Assembly (NCBI RefSeq): GCF_000875895.1
Contig: NZ_JXCF01000256.1
Coordinates: 124,001-188,000 of the forward strand
Direction: 5' to 3'
Length of the DNA stretch: 64,000 nucleotides
DNA from: Staphylococcus gallinarum
GTDB lineage: Bacteria > Bacillota > Bacilli > Staphylococcales > Staphylococcaceae
Positions within the stretch are counted from its first letter, which is position 1; every line of letters starts with the position of its first letter. Shown here piece by piece: positions 18,128 to 26,853 of the stretch. The notes beneath the pieces were generated by a model, which was not told the DNA's origin, searched no databases, and saw nothing but the letters and a program-made list of their open reading frames with translations. The translations under genes and the position numbers were made by a program.

Positions 18128-19105
18128 ATTTCAACAATACAATCACACAGCGGATTTTATTACGCTTTTAAAGCACAACATTTAACGCTTGGGTTAATGA
18201 TGCCTTTTGATAATGCCGAGCATAATGCATTATCATTTTCTGAACAAGGAGACTTAGCAAAATATGCCGAAACACTTGGGTTCACTAGTTTATTCGTTAG
18301 AGATAGTCCACTCTATAGTCCTAAGTTAGGTCCTATAACCACAAATTATGACCCATTTGTATTTTTGACTTATATAAGTAGTCGAACTTCAAACATTGCA
18401 TTAGGTACTGCTAGTATTGTTGCGACGTTAAGACATCCTATTCATATAGCTAAAGCAACTACCTCATTAGATTTAATTTCTAATGAACGCTTGTTACTCG
18501 GCATGGCAACAGGAGATAGACAATTTGAATTTCCAGCATTCAATGTAGAGACAAATCAATTATCAGAACGATATCAACAAACGATATACGCTGTAAAGGC
18601 ATTATGGCAATCACACTCACCAGACTTATCAGATACAAAATTCCAACTAACTGAAGATTCTGGTTTACAAATATTACCCAAACACCAACAAATCCCAGTG
18701 TTTGCTACTGGTTATGCCAAACAAAGCATAGACTGGATTAAACAGCATATGGATGGGTGGTTATTCTATCCACAAGCCTTTCAAGCGCAAAAGAAACTAC
18801 TTGAACAGTGGCATGATAACAACAAATTCAAACCATTTATGCATCCCCTCGTCATCGATTTATCAAATAATCCAAATGAACTTGTTTCACCAATTAAGGG
18901 TGGATATCGACTGGGGAGTAAGACTTTATTAAATATATTAAGCGCCTATGAACGGATCGGAACAAATCACATCATTTTAAACTTAAAATCGGCAAATAGA
19001 ACATACGAAGATATGTTACAAGAAATAGGAAAAGAAATTATCCCCTATTTCCCACCACATATAACCAAGGAGGTACAGAAAAATGAAATTATTGGACAGA
19101 ATTAA
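18128..19105 (+). CDS. LLM class flavin-dependent oxidoreductase, apparent ATT start
   Basis: Bacterial-luciferase-like FMN/F420-type oxidoreductase, TIM-barrel fold. Recognised from LTLGLMMPFDN near the N-terminus, LAKYAETLGFTSLFVRD, TSNIALGTASIVATLRHPIHIAKATTSLDLISNERLLLGMATGD, and a C-terminal YERIGTNHIILNL. The first ATG is at 18197, but it has no ribosome site and would remove the strand that begins LTLGLMMP. The frame is open upstream to AAAGGAGGG at 18113-18121, six bases before an ATT codon at 18128. I therefore take ATT 18128 as the probable start, giving about 326 residues. Alternatively the start codon is a mutated ATG. The end overlaps the UPF0291 gene. Confidence 0.7.
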   Translation: MSTIQSHSGFYYAFKAQHLTLGLMMPFDNAEHNALSFSEQGDLAKYAETLGFTSLFVRDSPLYSPKLGPITTNYDPFVFLTYISSRTSNIALGTASIVATLRHPIHIAKATTSLDLISNERLLLGMATGDRQFEFPAFNVETNQLSERYQQTIYAVKALWQSHSPDLSDTKFQLTEDSGLQILPKHQQIPVFATGYAKQSIDWIKQHMDGWLFYPQAFQAQKKLLEQWHDNNKFKPFMHPLVIDLSNNPNELVSPIKGGYRLGSKTLLNILSAYERIGTNHIILNLKSANRTYEDMLQEIGKEIIPYFPPHITKEVQKNEIIGQN

Positions 19106-19316
19106 TATGTTAGCAAATAAAGAAAAAGTACAAGGACTAACAACAACAGAAAAACAAGAACAACAAACATTGAGACAAGAATACCTTAAAATGATTCGAG
19201 GACAAGTCATCAATACCTTTTCAACATTAAAAGTTGTAGATCCATTAGGTGAAGATGTGACACCTGATAAAGTTTATAAACTTAGAAAAGAAATGGGAAC
19301 ATTAGATTTGAATTAG
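19083..19316 (+). CDS. UPF0291 (DUF896) family protein
   Basis: Small cytosolic protein of 77 residues in the DUF896/YnzC family: MKLLDRINMLANKEKVQGLTTTEKQEQQTLRQEYLKMIRGQV followed by VVDPLGEDVTPDKV. The family pattern of a helical hairpin with LTxxEkxEQxxLRxEYL is complete. The AAGGAGG site lies within the end of the LLM oxidoreductase gene, which it overlaps by 23 bases, so the two are coupled. Function unknown; in Bacillus the relative YnzC is in an SOS-linked operon, which is not the case here. Confidence 0.92.
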   Translation: MKLLDRINMLANKEKVQGLTTTEKQEQQTLRQEYLKMIRGQVINTFSTLKVVDPLGEDVTPDKVYKLRKEMGTLDLN

Positions 19317-19363
19317 CCATAGCACAAGCGTATAGAACGTAAAGTGTTTAAATAATTGAAGTA

Positions 19364-19403
19364 GGCAATTTCTATTGAAGTAATATAGAAATTGTCTTTT
19401 TTT
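19364..19403 (+). terminator. Terminator after UPF0291 gene
   Basis: Stem GGCAATTTCTAT/ATAGAAATTGTC (19364-19375 with 19384-19395, one G-U pair) followed by eight T residues. Confidence 0.88.
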
Positions 19404-19437
19404 ATGACTGTTACTGTAACAGTCACTTATGTTTTCT

Positions 19438-19539
19438 ACGTATTTTGGCGAGACTCCTGAGGGAACAGGACAAGCTGAAGACTACAGGCTGAAGCTGGCC
19501 CCTAGGAAAGCGAGCCAACAATACGAAATATGAATAATA
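19438..19539 (+). repeat. Intergenic repeat, copy A1 (about 100 bp)
   Basis: A copy of a structured repeat also found at 50277-50373 and 50488-50588. Landmarks: GCGAGACTCCTGAGGGAACA, GCTGAAGACTACAGGCTGAA, CCCCTAGGAAAGCGAGC, ending ACAATACGAAATATGAATA. The ends pair: CGTATT..TTGGC with GCCAA..AATACG. No reading frame of note. Confidence 0.85.
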
Positions 19540-19590
19540 AACCAACAGCTTAAGTATTATTTATTTAATGATTGATATATCAACACTTAC

Positions 19591-19663
19591 AGGACAAGCT
19601 GAAGACTACAGGCTGAAGCTGGCCCCTAGGAAAGCGAGCCAACAATGCGAAATATGAATAATA
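19591..19663 (+). repeat. Intergenic repeat, copy A2, 5'-truncated
   Basis: Second copy at this locus, lacking the first ~30 bases of the unit and beginning within AGGACAAGCTGAAG. It is followed directly by the terminator-like hairpin at 19662-19706. Confidence 0.85.
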
Positions 19664-19706
19664 AAAAAGCACTCAGATAAATTGAATCATCTGAGTGCTA
19701 TTTTTC
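19662..19706. terminator. Bidirectional terminator (ACTCAGAT hairpin)
   Basis: AGCACTCAGAT (19668-19678) pairs perfectly with ATCTGAGTGCT (19689-19699), flanked by A residues on the left and T residues on the right. It ends the leftward MFS gene and the rightward repeat element. A related hairpin occurs after repeat B2 at 50595-50634. Confidence 0.88.
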
Positions 19707-19734
19707 TGGAAATTATGTCCCAACTTTTAAATAC

Positions 19735-20949
19735 TTAATTAAGCTGTCTATAATTTTTAGAATTAAAAAGAATTAATACCCATACAAATAAGCTAGAAAA
19801 TGCAGAAATTGCAAGAACATTAAATATTGAAATATCCATTGTATTCAGACCTGAGATCACTACATAAGAAATTGGATCAAACCCTGTCATAGCAAGGAAT
19901 ATTAAACTCATCACTCTTCCAGTTACTTGTTCATCTGTAAATTCTTGTGCCATTGTAATAAATGGAATGTAAACAAAGGTATAAGTAACACCAATGAGGA
20001 GAAGTAACAGCATTTGTAATATCAATGTCGTAACTTGCGTGAAGATAATCAATAGCACAATCATGATCAACAATGTAAATATCGTCAACTTACCTCGTCC
20101 CTTTTGGAACGTAATAATACTAAGCAATCCTGTTCCTACCAACATCCCCACACCTAAACTAGACTGCAAATACGTTAAATTAATCGGTGTGCCACCAAGT
20201 GATTCTACTATAATCGGAATCCCAACACTTAACGCACCTAGTCCAAAGAAATTGGCAGTAATCAAAATAATAATCCCTGTAATTAAAAAACGGGATGACT
20301 TAACATAACGAAAACCTTCGACAATATCTTTGATTGGTGTATTATCAGAACGTTCTTTAACATCCGCTTCATCAATAAAATAAGGAAAGACGAATATAGC
20401 AGATAAAAATACAAATATTAAAGAAATATAAAAGCTTGTCGCAATTGAATAATGTTCCATAATTACACCGGCAATAATAGGTCCAAATATAAAGGAAATT
20501 TGAGTCCCACCTTGGAATAATGAATTGGCACGCTGTAATTGCGCTTGCGTGACTACCTTAGGTATTAATGATGTACTTGCTGGTCCAAAGAAGGCGTCCA
20601 ACATTCCAAAACATGCTGCTAAGATCATTAGCGGAATCAGTGATAGTTGTTGATTTATAATTAAAAAATACAAAATCACAAGTACCAAACATTCTGCAAT
20701 ATTTGAATAATACATAACAGTTGTTTTCTTAAATTTATCAGCAACCATACCGCTAAATGTCATCATAATCAACCTGGGTACTGTGGCTGAAACTAATATA
20801 TAACCTAATGCCATCGACGATTGTAATTCCTTTACAGCATACCAGGTTATTGTCGTTAAAATTGTACTGAAACCAACCATAGCAAAGATGCCTGCCAATA
20901 ACATTAACATATAAGTACGGTTGAATAACAGTTTATTAGATGTACTCAA
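19735..20949 (-). CDS. MFS transporter (MFS_3 / macrolide-efflux-like)
   Basis: Twelve-helix major facilitator of 404 residues, of the enterobactin/macrolide exporter type (EntS, MefA-like). Visible features are FNRTYMLMLLAGIFAMVGFSTILTTITWYAV in helix 1, the motif-A-like loop GMVADKFKKTTVMYYSN, and the helix 4-5 region FGMLDAFFGPASTSLIPKVVTQAQLQRANSLFQGGTQISFIFGPIIAG, highly typical of this subfamily. A GGGGGC-type site precedes ATG 20949. It is monocistronic. Likely exports a small hydrophobic compound; substrate unknown. Confidence 0.85.
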   Translation of the reverse strand: MSTSNKLLFNRTYMLMLLAGIFAMVGFSTILTTITWYAVKELQSSMALGYILVSATVPRLIMMTFSGMVADKFKKTTVMYYSNIAECLVLVILYFLIINQQLSLIPLMILAACFGMLDAFFGPASTSLIPKVVTQAQLQRANSLFQGGTQISFIFGPIIAGVIMEHYSIATSFYISLIFVFLSAIFVFPYFIDEADVKERSDNTPIKDIVEGFRYVKSSRFLITGIIILITANFFGLGALSVGIPIIVESLGGTPINLTYLQSSLGVGMLVGTGLLSIITFQKGRGKLTIFTLLIMIVLLIIFTQVTTLILQMLLLLLIGVTYTFVYIPFITMAQEFTDEQVTGRVMSLIFLAMTGFDPISYVVISGLNTMDISIFNVLAISAFSSLFVWVLILFNSKNYRQLN

Positions 20950-21553
20950 TTTTTAGCCCCCTATGTTTCAATATCTTCTTCATACTATTCGATTCTCAAA
21001 GGATTTCTTCTCACATAATACGCTCACTATGTATCTATTGATTCGAGACAATTTATTGCAGACAAACAACATCTCAAATCATTTTCAACAGTACGTAATA
21101 CATCATTTACACCATTTCTACTCGTCTCAAAGGATGAATACCTTAAATAATACAATGCAAACATCTTTATTACACTTAATATAATATTTATTTTTACAAC
21201 TTGTTATCAGTATAACAAATATAAATTAAAAAATAACAAATTTCTAATTAAATAGTAATTTTCTTTTAATATAAATTCATCAATATTATTCAACACATCA
21301 TTAGCCGTTTCAGAAAATGACTTGTGAAACACATGAATAATTAAGCCCTAAATAAACTTCATTCTTAGACAATATTGGATTGTATAGTACGTACAATGTA
21401 AATTTTCCCATAATAAAAAATGTCACTCTCTATTATTAGAATAGAAAATGACATTTTTACTTTAATCAAATTGCTTAATAAGACAACTATTTAATTTTTC
21501 GATATTGCAACACTGCATTCATCAAGTATCATATTTTGTATCAATTCATAACA
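20950..21553. other. Gene-poor 600-bp region
   Basis: Between the MFS gene (minus) and the fructosamine kinase gene (minus). Short open frames exist on both strands (about 73 codons rightward, about 44 leftward) but none has a good ribosome site or recognisable product. The only clear element is a terminator near 21415-21458. The segment 20963-21180 has less extreme AT bias than the rest and could be a decayed gene, unproven. Confidence 0.4.
21415..21458 (-). terminator. Terminator downstream of fructosamine kinase gene
   Basis: AAAAATGTCA pairs with TGACATTTTT around an inner TCTATT/AATAGA stem; on the minus strand it ends in a T-run. Confidence 0.75.
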
Positions 21554-22417
21554 CTATTTAGCATCGGCTAGTATTTTAGAGATAGATTGATCTACGCTAC
21601 GTGCATAGAGTCCTCCAAATTTTACTAAATGTACCATCAATAAATATAAACGGTAGAATTCCAATCGTTGTTCTGCACCCTTTGCCATTGGATAATGTCG
21701 CTCATATGCATCATAGAAATCTTGCGTAAATCCTCCAAATACAGTAGTAATGCCTAAATCAAACTCTCTATCACCATATAGTGGTGCAGGATCAAACAAT
21801 GCTGGTGTCCCGTCCTCTAAAAACATATAGTTGCCACCCCATAAATCACCATGTAATAATGATGGCTTACTCTTATGATTAGACAATGCATCTACAATAA
21901 TCTTACGCACCTGCTCATAACGTTTTTTGTCATCAAGCGTCCATTGGTCATTTTTCAATAAAGTTTCAACTAAATGATCTAGACGTCGTTCAACAAATAT
22001 CGTAGTCCAATTATCAGACCAATTATTGTCGAAAGAAATATCTCCACCTTGGTAAGGTAAATCAAACCCAAATCTTCCTTCTGGTTCATGTTGACTATGC
22101 AGTTTTGCAACAAGCTCACCTAATTGACGTTGACTACCTTTAGTCCCTTCATGTAAGAATGATAATATCAAGTAAGCATCACCTGCTATTTCTCCACTAT
22201 CTATAACTCTAGGTGCTGTCACGTTTGCAGCTTCAAAAAGATTTAATCCTTCAATCTCAGCCGCATAAAATGATTCAGACTTATTACGTTGCACCAATAA
22301 AAAATATACCCCGTCTTCACTCTCTATTCGGAAAGCTTCATTTACATCCCCACCACTTACAGGGGTAATAGCTTTAATACCTGTTATTGGTAATTGTTCT
22401 TTCCATTTAGTTTCCAA
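21554..22417 (-). CDS. Fructosamine kinase family protein
   Basis: Kinase of the fructosamine-3-kinase/aminoglycoside phosphotransferase fold, 287 residues, expected to phosphorylate sugar-amine (Amadori or ribulosamine) adducts for deglycation. The N-lobe has SGGDVNEAFRIE and YFLLVQRN; the catalytic loop is LLHGDLWGGNYMF with the conserved Asp and Asn; the metal-binding segment is ALFDPAPLYGDREFDLG, all diagnostic of the family. The start is TTG 22417 with GGAGTG upstream. Single gene. Confidence 0.9.
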   Translation of the reverse strand: METKWKEQLPITGIKAITPVSGGDVNEAFRIESEDGVYFLLVQRNKSESFYAAEIEGLNLFEAANVTAPRVIDSGEIAGDAYLILSFLHEGTKGSQRQLGELVAKLHSQHEPEGRFGFDLPYQGGDISFDNNWSDNWTTIFVERRLDHLVETLLKNDQWTLDDKKRYEQVRKIIVDALSNHKSKPSLLHGDLWGGNYMFLEDGTPALFDPAPLYGDREFDLGITTVFGGFTQDFYDAYERHYPMAKGAEQRLEFYRLYLLMVHLVKFGGLYARSVDQSISKILADAK

Positions 22418-22660
22418 TATTTATCACTCCAAAATAACATACTTGTCTTTCATATTATATCCATGTCGATACCACTTTAAGCATTCCTCAATTATAATTT
22501 CAGTGATTCACTCTAGGCATAAACCTTCTAAAATGCTAGTCTATTAAAGACAATACTTTCAAGATAAGTATGAGATTCAAATGTGTTATCTCTTTTTTCT
22601 TAGCTGATTGTTTTTTATAATTAAGTTAATTACAAAATTAAAAAATGGAGCGAAAATTTC

Positions 22661-23725
22661 ATGTACAAATTAATCAAGCCTATCTTATTCAAGTACGATC
22701 CCGAACAAGCACATGGTATGACAATCGATGCCTTAAAATTTGTCCAAAGATATCCTAAAACATTACCTATAATCAAACAATTCTTCCATTATGAGAATGA
22801 TATTCTCACACAAGAATTGTCAGGTGTTCGTTTCCCTAATCCGATTGGTCTTGCAGCAGGTTTCGATAAATCATGCGAAGTTCCAAAAGCCTTAGAATAT
22901 GCAGGGTTTGGCTCAATCGAACTCGGTGGTATTACACCAAAACCACAGCCTGGTAATCCTAAACCACGTATGTACCGTCTAGTAGAAGACCAAGCGTTAA
23001 TAAACAGAATGGGTTTCAATAACCTTGGAATGAATAAGGCACTTAGTAATTTACGTAAATATAGTTATAACATTCCAGTAGGCTTAAATGTTGGCGTTAA
23101 TAAAAGTACCCCTTACGAAGATCGTTATCAAGATTATATAAAGGTGCTTGATACCTTTAAAAATGATGTCACATTCTACACAGTAAATATCAGCTCACCT
23201 AACACTGAAAATTTACAGAAATTCCATGATGAAAGTGAATTTTCACAGCTTTGCACAGCAATACAATCATTTAAAGTAGAAAATGACATCACTGTCCCAA
23301 TATTTATAAAGTTAACTTCCGATTTAGATCTAACTAGTTTAGGACATATGTTACCACCAATTACCAAGACCTTTGATGGTATTATTTTAGCTAATACGAC
23401 GCAACAACGGGACGGATTAAAATCTGAAAATCGTATTGAAACAGGAGGATTAAGCGGTCGCCCATTATTCGAACGTAACATTGAACTCATCAAACATGCT
23501 TACAAGGAAACAAATGGTACATTTACAATCATTGGAACAGGTGGTATTTTCACAGTTGAAGATGTGATTACAATGTTAAGAAGCGGCGCATCACTTGTTC
23601 AAATATATAGCGCATTAGTATTTGAAGGACCAGGGCTTACTAGTAAATTAAATAAAGCACTAGCACAATACCTTAATAAAAATGGTTACCAAAACCTTAA
23701 AGACATCATTGGATTAGATGCATAA
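22661..23725 (+). CDS. pyrD: Dihydroorotate dehydrogenase (quinone), class 2
   Basis: Membrane-associated flavoenzyme that oxidises dihydroorotate to orotate with quinone as acceptor, in pyrimidine synthesis. The 354 residues begin with the class 2 N-terminal helices (YKLIKPILFKYDPEQAHGMTIDALKF). FMN and substrate motifs follow: NPIGLAAGFDKSCE, LGGITPKPQPGNPKPRMYRL, INRMGFNNLGM, YTVNISSPNTENL with the catalytic serine of class 2, and the phosphate loop GTGGIFTVEDV. It stands alone here, apart from the main pyr operon, as in other staphylococci. Confidence 0.96.
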   Translation: MYKLIKPILFKYDPEQAHGMTIDALKFVQRYPKTLPIIKQFFHYENDILTQELSGVRFPNPIGLAAGFDKSCEVPKALEYAGFGSIELGGITPKPQPGNPKPRMYRLVEDQALINRMGFNNLGMNKALSNLRKYSYNIPVGLNVGVNKSTPYEDRYQDYIKVLDTFKNDVTFYTVNISSPNTENLQKFHDESEFSQLCTAIQSFKVENDITVPIFIKLTSDLDLTSLGHMLPPITKTFDGIILANTTQQRDGLKSENRIETGGLSGRPLFERNIELIKHAYKETNGTFTIIGTGGIFTVEDVITMLRSGASLVQIYSALVFEGPGLTSKLNKALAQYLNKNGYQNLKDIIGLDA

Positions 23726-23828
23726 ATCACAATCAGTGAGAATCTTTTAAAATTTCAAGTTGATAATTAATAAATAAAATTTTAGCTTTACTTAATTAGG
23801 GTATGCATATATTAAGGGAGGTGCTATT

Positions 23829-24251
23829 ATGTATAAAAAAATATTAGTAGCCTATGACTTCGATAACACGTTTAACAATGTGCCTCAAGAATTAGTCCGT
23901 CTAACATCTGGTTCACAAGAAGCTGAGATCACAGTGTTCAATGTTATCTCAGAAAGTGAACTCCAAACATCTGTTAGATACAATGACATTCATTTTGAAC
24001 AATTAGCCGAATCTAAAGGGAAAGAAATCCAACCCTTTATTGATGACTTAGAAAAATTAGACTTGAATGTGACTGTAAAATTCGGTACGGGTCATATTCG
24101 AAATACCATTTTAGAAGAAATAGAAGAACACGATTATGAAATTATCGTCATGAGTAATAAACGTGCAAAAGCAGATATTAAGAATGTACTTGGTAATGTC
24201 ACACATAAAATTGCCAACCATGCACACATTCCAGTGTTAATTATTAAATAA
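23829..24251 (+). CDS. Universal stress protein (UspA family)
   Basis: Cytosolic stress protein of 140 residues. It begins MYKKILVAYDF with the nucleotide-binding Asp and ends with the family glycine motif region: IIVMSNKRAKADIKNVLGNVTHKIANHAHIPVLII, where GNVTHKI replaces the stricter GSVsxxv ATP motif. GGGAGGTG precedes ATG 23829. Monocistronic with a strong terminator. Confidence 0.9.
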   Translation: MYKKILVAYDFDNTFNNVPQELVRLTSGSQEAEITVFNVISESELQTSVRYNDIHFEQLAESKGKEIQPFIDDLEKLDLNVTVKFGTGHIRNTILEEIEEHDYEIIVMSNKRAKADIKNVLGNVTHKIANHAHIPVLIIK

Positions 24252-24257
24252 AATATT

Positions 24258-24311
24258 AAGAGGTTGTACCAAATACAATACTATATTGTAAATGGATACA
24301 ACCTCTTTTTA
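24258..24311. terminator. Terminator between usp and HAD genes
   Basis: AAGAGGTTGTA (24258-24268) pairs perfectly with TACAACCTCTT (24297-24307), followed by TTTT. Located between convergent genes. Confidence 0.85.
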
Positions 24312-24315
24312 ATTA

Positions 24316-25119
24316 TCATGAAGTTATAAAGTGCTCAATCACCTTTAATACACCAGAATCATTATTTGACGGTGCTCTGTGGTTGGCTACAGAGGCTAAT
24401 GACTCACTACACTCCGCCATGGCATAACTGTGAGGCGTCAAACTGAGCATTTCAATATCATTATCGGCATCACCAAAGGCTAGTAAATCTTCTTCGTCTA
24501 TCCCCCAACGTGCTAATAATGACTGGATAGCTACTCCCTTATTTACATCCGGCAAAATCAAATCTAGACTGTCATTACCACTAGTCACTGCCCTTAAATA
24601 TTGAGGGTACTGTGCTTCTAAGTCCGCTTTCACTTGTTCTAATACCGTTGTGTCTTTGATGCGCATTGCTACCTTTACAAAATCATCATCGCTAATATCA
24701 TCAAAGTGTTTAACCTGTTGAACATCATAATAATAATGATTAAAATACGCCGTAAAATCCTCTGTCACATTTGGTAATACATATGCAGTACGTATACCAC
24801 TTAATATCAAATCAGTTACTTTATGCTTATCAATGATATCGCCTAAAATCTGTTGTAATACTGTCTTATCAAAGTAATTTGCATCTAGAATTTCGTCTTG
24901 ATAATAAGTCACGGCGCCATTTTCAGCTACAAATGTAATATCATTTACTTTGTCAGGAAACAATGACTTTAATTGTGCATATTGATTTCCACTCGCAACG
25001 ATAAATTTTATGTCTTGCTTCATCATTGTTTGGAACAATTGTTCAAAGTATAATTCGTCCAAAGTGTGATCAGACCTCATTAACGTTCCATCTTTGTCTA
25101 CAGCAATCGCTTTAACCAT
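24316..25119 (-). CDS. Cof-type HAD-superfamily hydrolase
   Basis: Phosphatase of the HAD superfamily, class IIB (Cof/YidA type), 267 residues. Motif I is VDKDGTLM, motif II FIVASGNQYAQL, motif III the lysine in VNKGVAIQSLL, and motif IV AFGDADNDIEMLSL. Such enzymes act on sugar phosphates or nucleotide-like substrates; specificity is not evident. I start at ATG 25119 (MVKAIAVDKDG), eight bases after GGAGG; an ATG six codons upstream precedes the site. The VOC-family gene lies just upstream on the same strand. Confidence 0.9.
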   Translation of the reverse strand: MVKAIAVDKDGTLMRSDHTLDELYFEQLFQTMMKQDIKFIVASGNQYAQLKSLFPDKVNDITFVAENGAVTYYQDEILDANYFDKTVLQQILGDIIDKHKVTDLILSGIRTAYVLPNVTEDFTAYFNHYYYDVQQVKHFDDISDDDFVKVAMRIKDTTVLEQVKADLEAQYPQYLRAVTSGNDSLDLILPDVNKGVAIQSLLARWGIDEEDLLAFGDADNDIEMLSLTPHSYAMAECSESLASVANHRAPSNNDSGVLKVIEHFITS

Positions 25120-25166
25120 TTTACCTGCCTCCAACATCTTAGTATTTCAATTTAACGCTTTGCGAC

Positions 25167-25547
25167 CTACATTGTAATAATATTATATAAATGACCGTCT
25201 ATGTCGCTAAATAATCCCCCATAGAACCCTTCATGCATCGTGCCTCTTTCTATCACTGTGCCATTCGCACTTTCTACTAAATCTAACAGTTGATCAACTT
25301 CAGCTTTAGTATTTAATGATAGTGATATTAATGCTTCGTTATTACCAATTTTTGATAATCGTGACACTTTTTTAAATTGTTTCGTTTCGATAAGCATAAT
25401 GACCGTGTTATCTAATGTAGCAATACCTCTCATCTTATCCATCATGTCATCCGATTTTTTAATTTCAAAGCCGATTTGTTGATAAAAATCTTCACTCGCT
25501 TCCAAATTGACTACAGGTAAATTTAACCACGCTGATTTAACATTCAT
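25167..25547 (-). CDS. VOC (glyoxalase/bleomycin resistance) family protein
   Basis: Small metalloenzyme-fold protein of about 126 residues with two paired beta-alpha-beta-beta-beta modules: AWLNLPVVNLEASEDFYQQIGF in the first and the closing GGLFSDIDGHLYNIITM in the second. The GHLY(N) ending with Asp/His/Tyr is typical for this fold. The start is ambiguous among three consecutive ATG codons at 25553-25545 after GGGGG; I use 25547. Specific role unknown; it could be co-transcribed with the HAD gene. Confidence 0.85.
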   Translation of the reverse strand: MNVKSAWLNLPVVNLEASEDFYQQIGFEIKKSDDMMDKMRGIATLDNTVIMLIETKQFKKVSRLSKIGNNEALISLSLNTKAEVDQLLDLVESANGTVIERGTMHEGFYGGLFSDIDGHLYNIITM

Positions 25548-25782
25548 CATCATTTCCCCCAATGTCTATGTTTCTTTCACATTTATAATTTAACACAAAA
25601 AGCACTTTATTTTTACTTACGATACATTTGACACATTTATTTTATTAAGATAAAGTTCTTACCATCTTTATTATAAAATAAAAGATTAATTTAAATTCAA
25701 TATATTTCATTTCACAATTACTATAATAACTTATATTTAAATACAAAGGCCATGCACGCCTAAATTTGGAGGTTTACAATCA

Positions 25783-26604
25783 ATGACACGTAATATTAAT
25801 GTACATATATTACATACAGGATCAGTTATTGTTGACTCGGCTTTACCTTTTAATCATAAAAAAAATCTACCAATTTCTTGGAGTGGTTTTATTCAAACAC
25901 GAAGTAAGCACATTTGTTTACCCGTTTCTATTTACTTAATCGAACATCCTAAAGGACTTGTATTGATAGATACAGGATGGCATGAATCAAATCGCCAACC
26001 CAATTATTCAAAAAATGCAGCTTCACTTTCTCAGAAAGCTATTTTACCTAAAGGACAAGCAGTTCATGAACATCTTGCTAAACTAGGCTACCAAATAACT
26101 GATGTAGATTATGTCATCTTAAGTCATTTACATAATGACCACGTCTCAGGTTTACCACATGTGGCACAGGCTCATCATATTATGGTCAGTGATGAAGAAT
26201 GGTCTGCTGCAAATAACAATAATAATTATGAATTAGGTATGTGCCAAAACATTCCTATTGATACTTTTCCTCTAGAACATAAAGGCATCGGCCCTACCGG
26301 TAAATCTTATGATTTATTTAACGACGGTACTGTGGAATTTATCCATACGCCAGGACATAGCCCTGGACATTGTGTCACACGTATCAAACGTCATAAGGAA
26401 GCGGATCAATTTTTATTACTAACATCAAATGTAGGTTATGCAAAATCATCTTGGCAACATGGTATTTTACCTAAATATGTTGACGATAAGGATGCAACTA
26501 TCAATTCCTTAAATTGGGTTAAAGTACAAGCAACAAATCCGAATTGTATTGATGCAATCGCCAATCACGATCCACATATCGAGCCACAAATCATTAATCT
26601 ATAG
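25783..26604 (+). CDS. MBL-fold hydrolase, N-acyl homoserine lactonase-like
   Basis: Metallo-beta-lactamase-fold hydrolase of 273 residues. The dinuclear zinc motif is SHLHNDHVSG (HxHxDH), preceded by KGLVLIDTGWH and followed by the metal-ligand TPGHSPGHCV. The arrangement, including the DTG(W) strand and the late HD motif (ANHDPH), resembles AiiA/AhlD-type quorum-quenching lactonases. A broader lactonase or other hydrolase role is equally possible. GGAGG precedes ATG 25783. Ends with a long terminator. Confidence 0.88.
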   Translation: MTRNINVHILHTGSVIVDSALPFNHKKNLPISWSGFIQTRSKHICLPVSIYLIEHPKGLVLIDTGWHESNRQPNYSKNAASLSQKAILPKGQAVHEHLAKLGYQITDVDYVILSHLHNDHVSGLPHVAQAHHIMVSDEEWSAANNNNNYELGMCQNIPIDTFPLEHKGIGPTGKSYDLFNDGTVEFIHTPGHSPGHCVTRIKRHKEADQFLLLTSNVGYAKSSWQHGILPKYVDDKDATINSLNWVKVQATNPNCIDAIANHDPHIEPQIINL

Positions 26605-26694
26605 CAATCGTGTCGGCCTATAGTCAACACTTACAAACGGTCTATATTATATGATAGTTACATTCGTTCCCAATTAACAATTCATGGTATGACT

Positions 26695-26754
26695 AAATAT
26701 TTGTCGTAAATTTATCGATTTTCTGTCAGACGACAAATATTTGTTTTATTTTTT
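26695..26754 (+). terminator. Terminator after MBL-fold gene
   Basis: AAATATTTGTCG (26695-26706) pairs with CGACAAATATTT (26731-26742); a T-rich tract follows. The long loop is unusual for a terminator. Confidence 0.65.
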
Positions 26755-26853
26755 CGAAATTATCTAAATATTCTGATTGATATATGCTATGATATGGATT
26801 ATATTAATAACGTTATTAAATTTTGTGAAATGAGTTTTAGGGAGTGGTTTATA

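Noticed and set aside
19438..19663. CRISPR-like array from repeated units at 19.4-19.7 kb
   Set aside because: Only two units of about 100 and 73 bp with a single spacer that is itself conserved at the second locus; no cas genes.
20963..21184. 73-codon rightward open frame (MFQYLLHTIRFSKD...)
   Set aside because: No ribosome site, no recognisable domain, and unusual His/Gln/Leu composition typical of AT-rich noncoding DNA.
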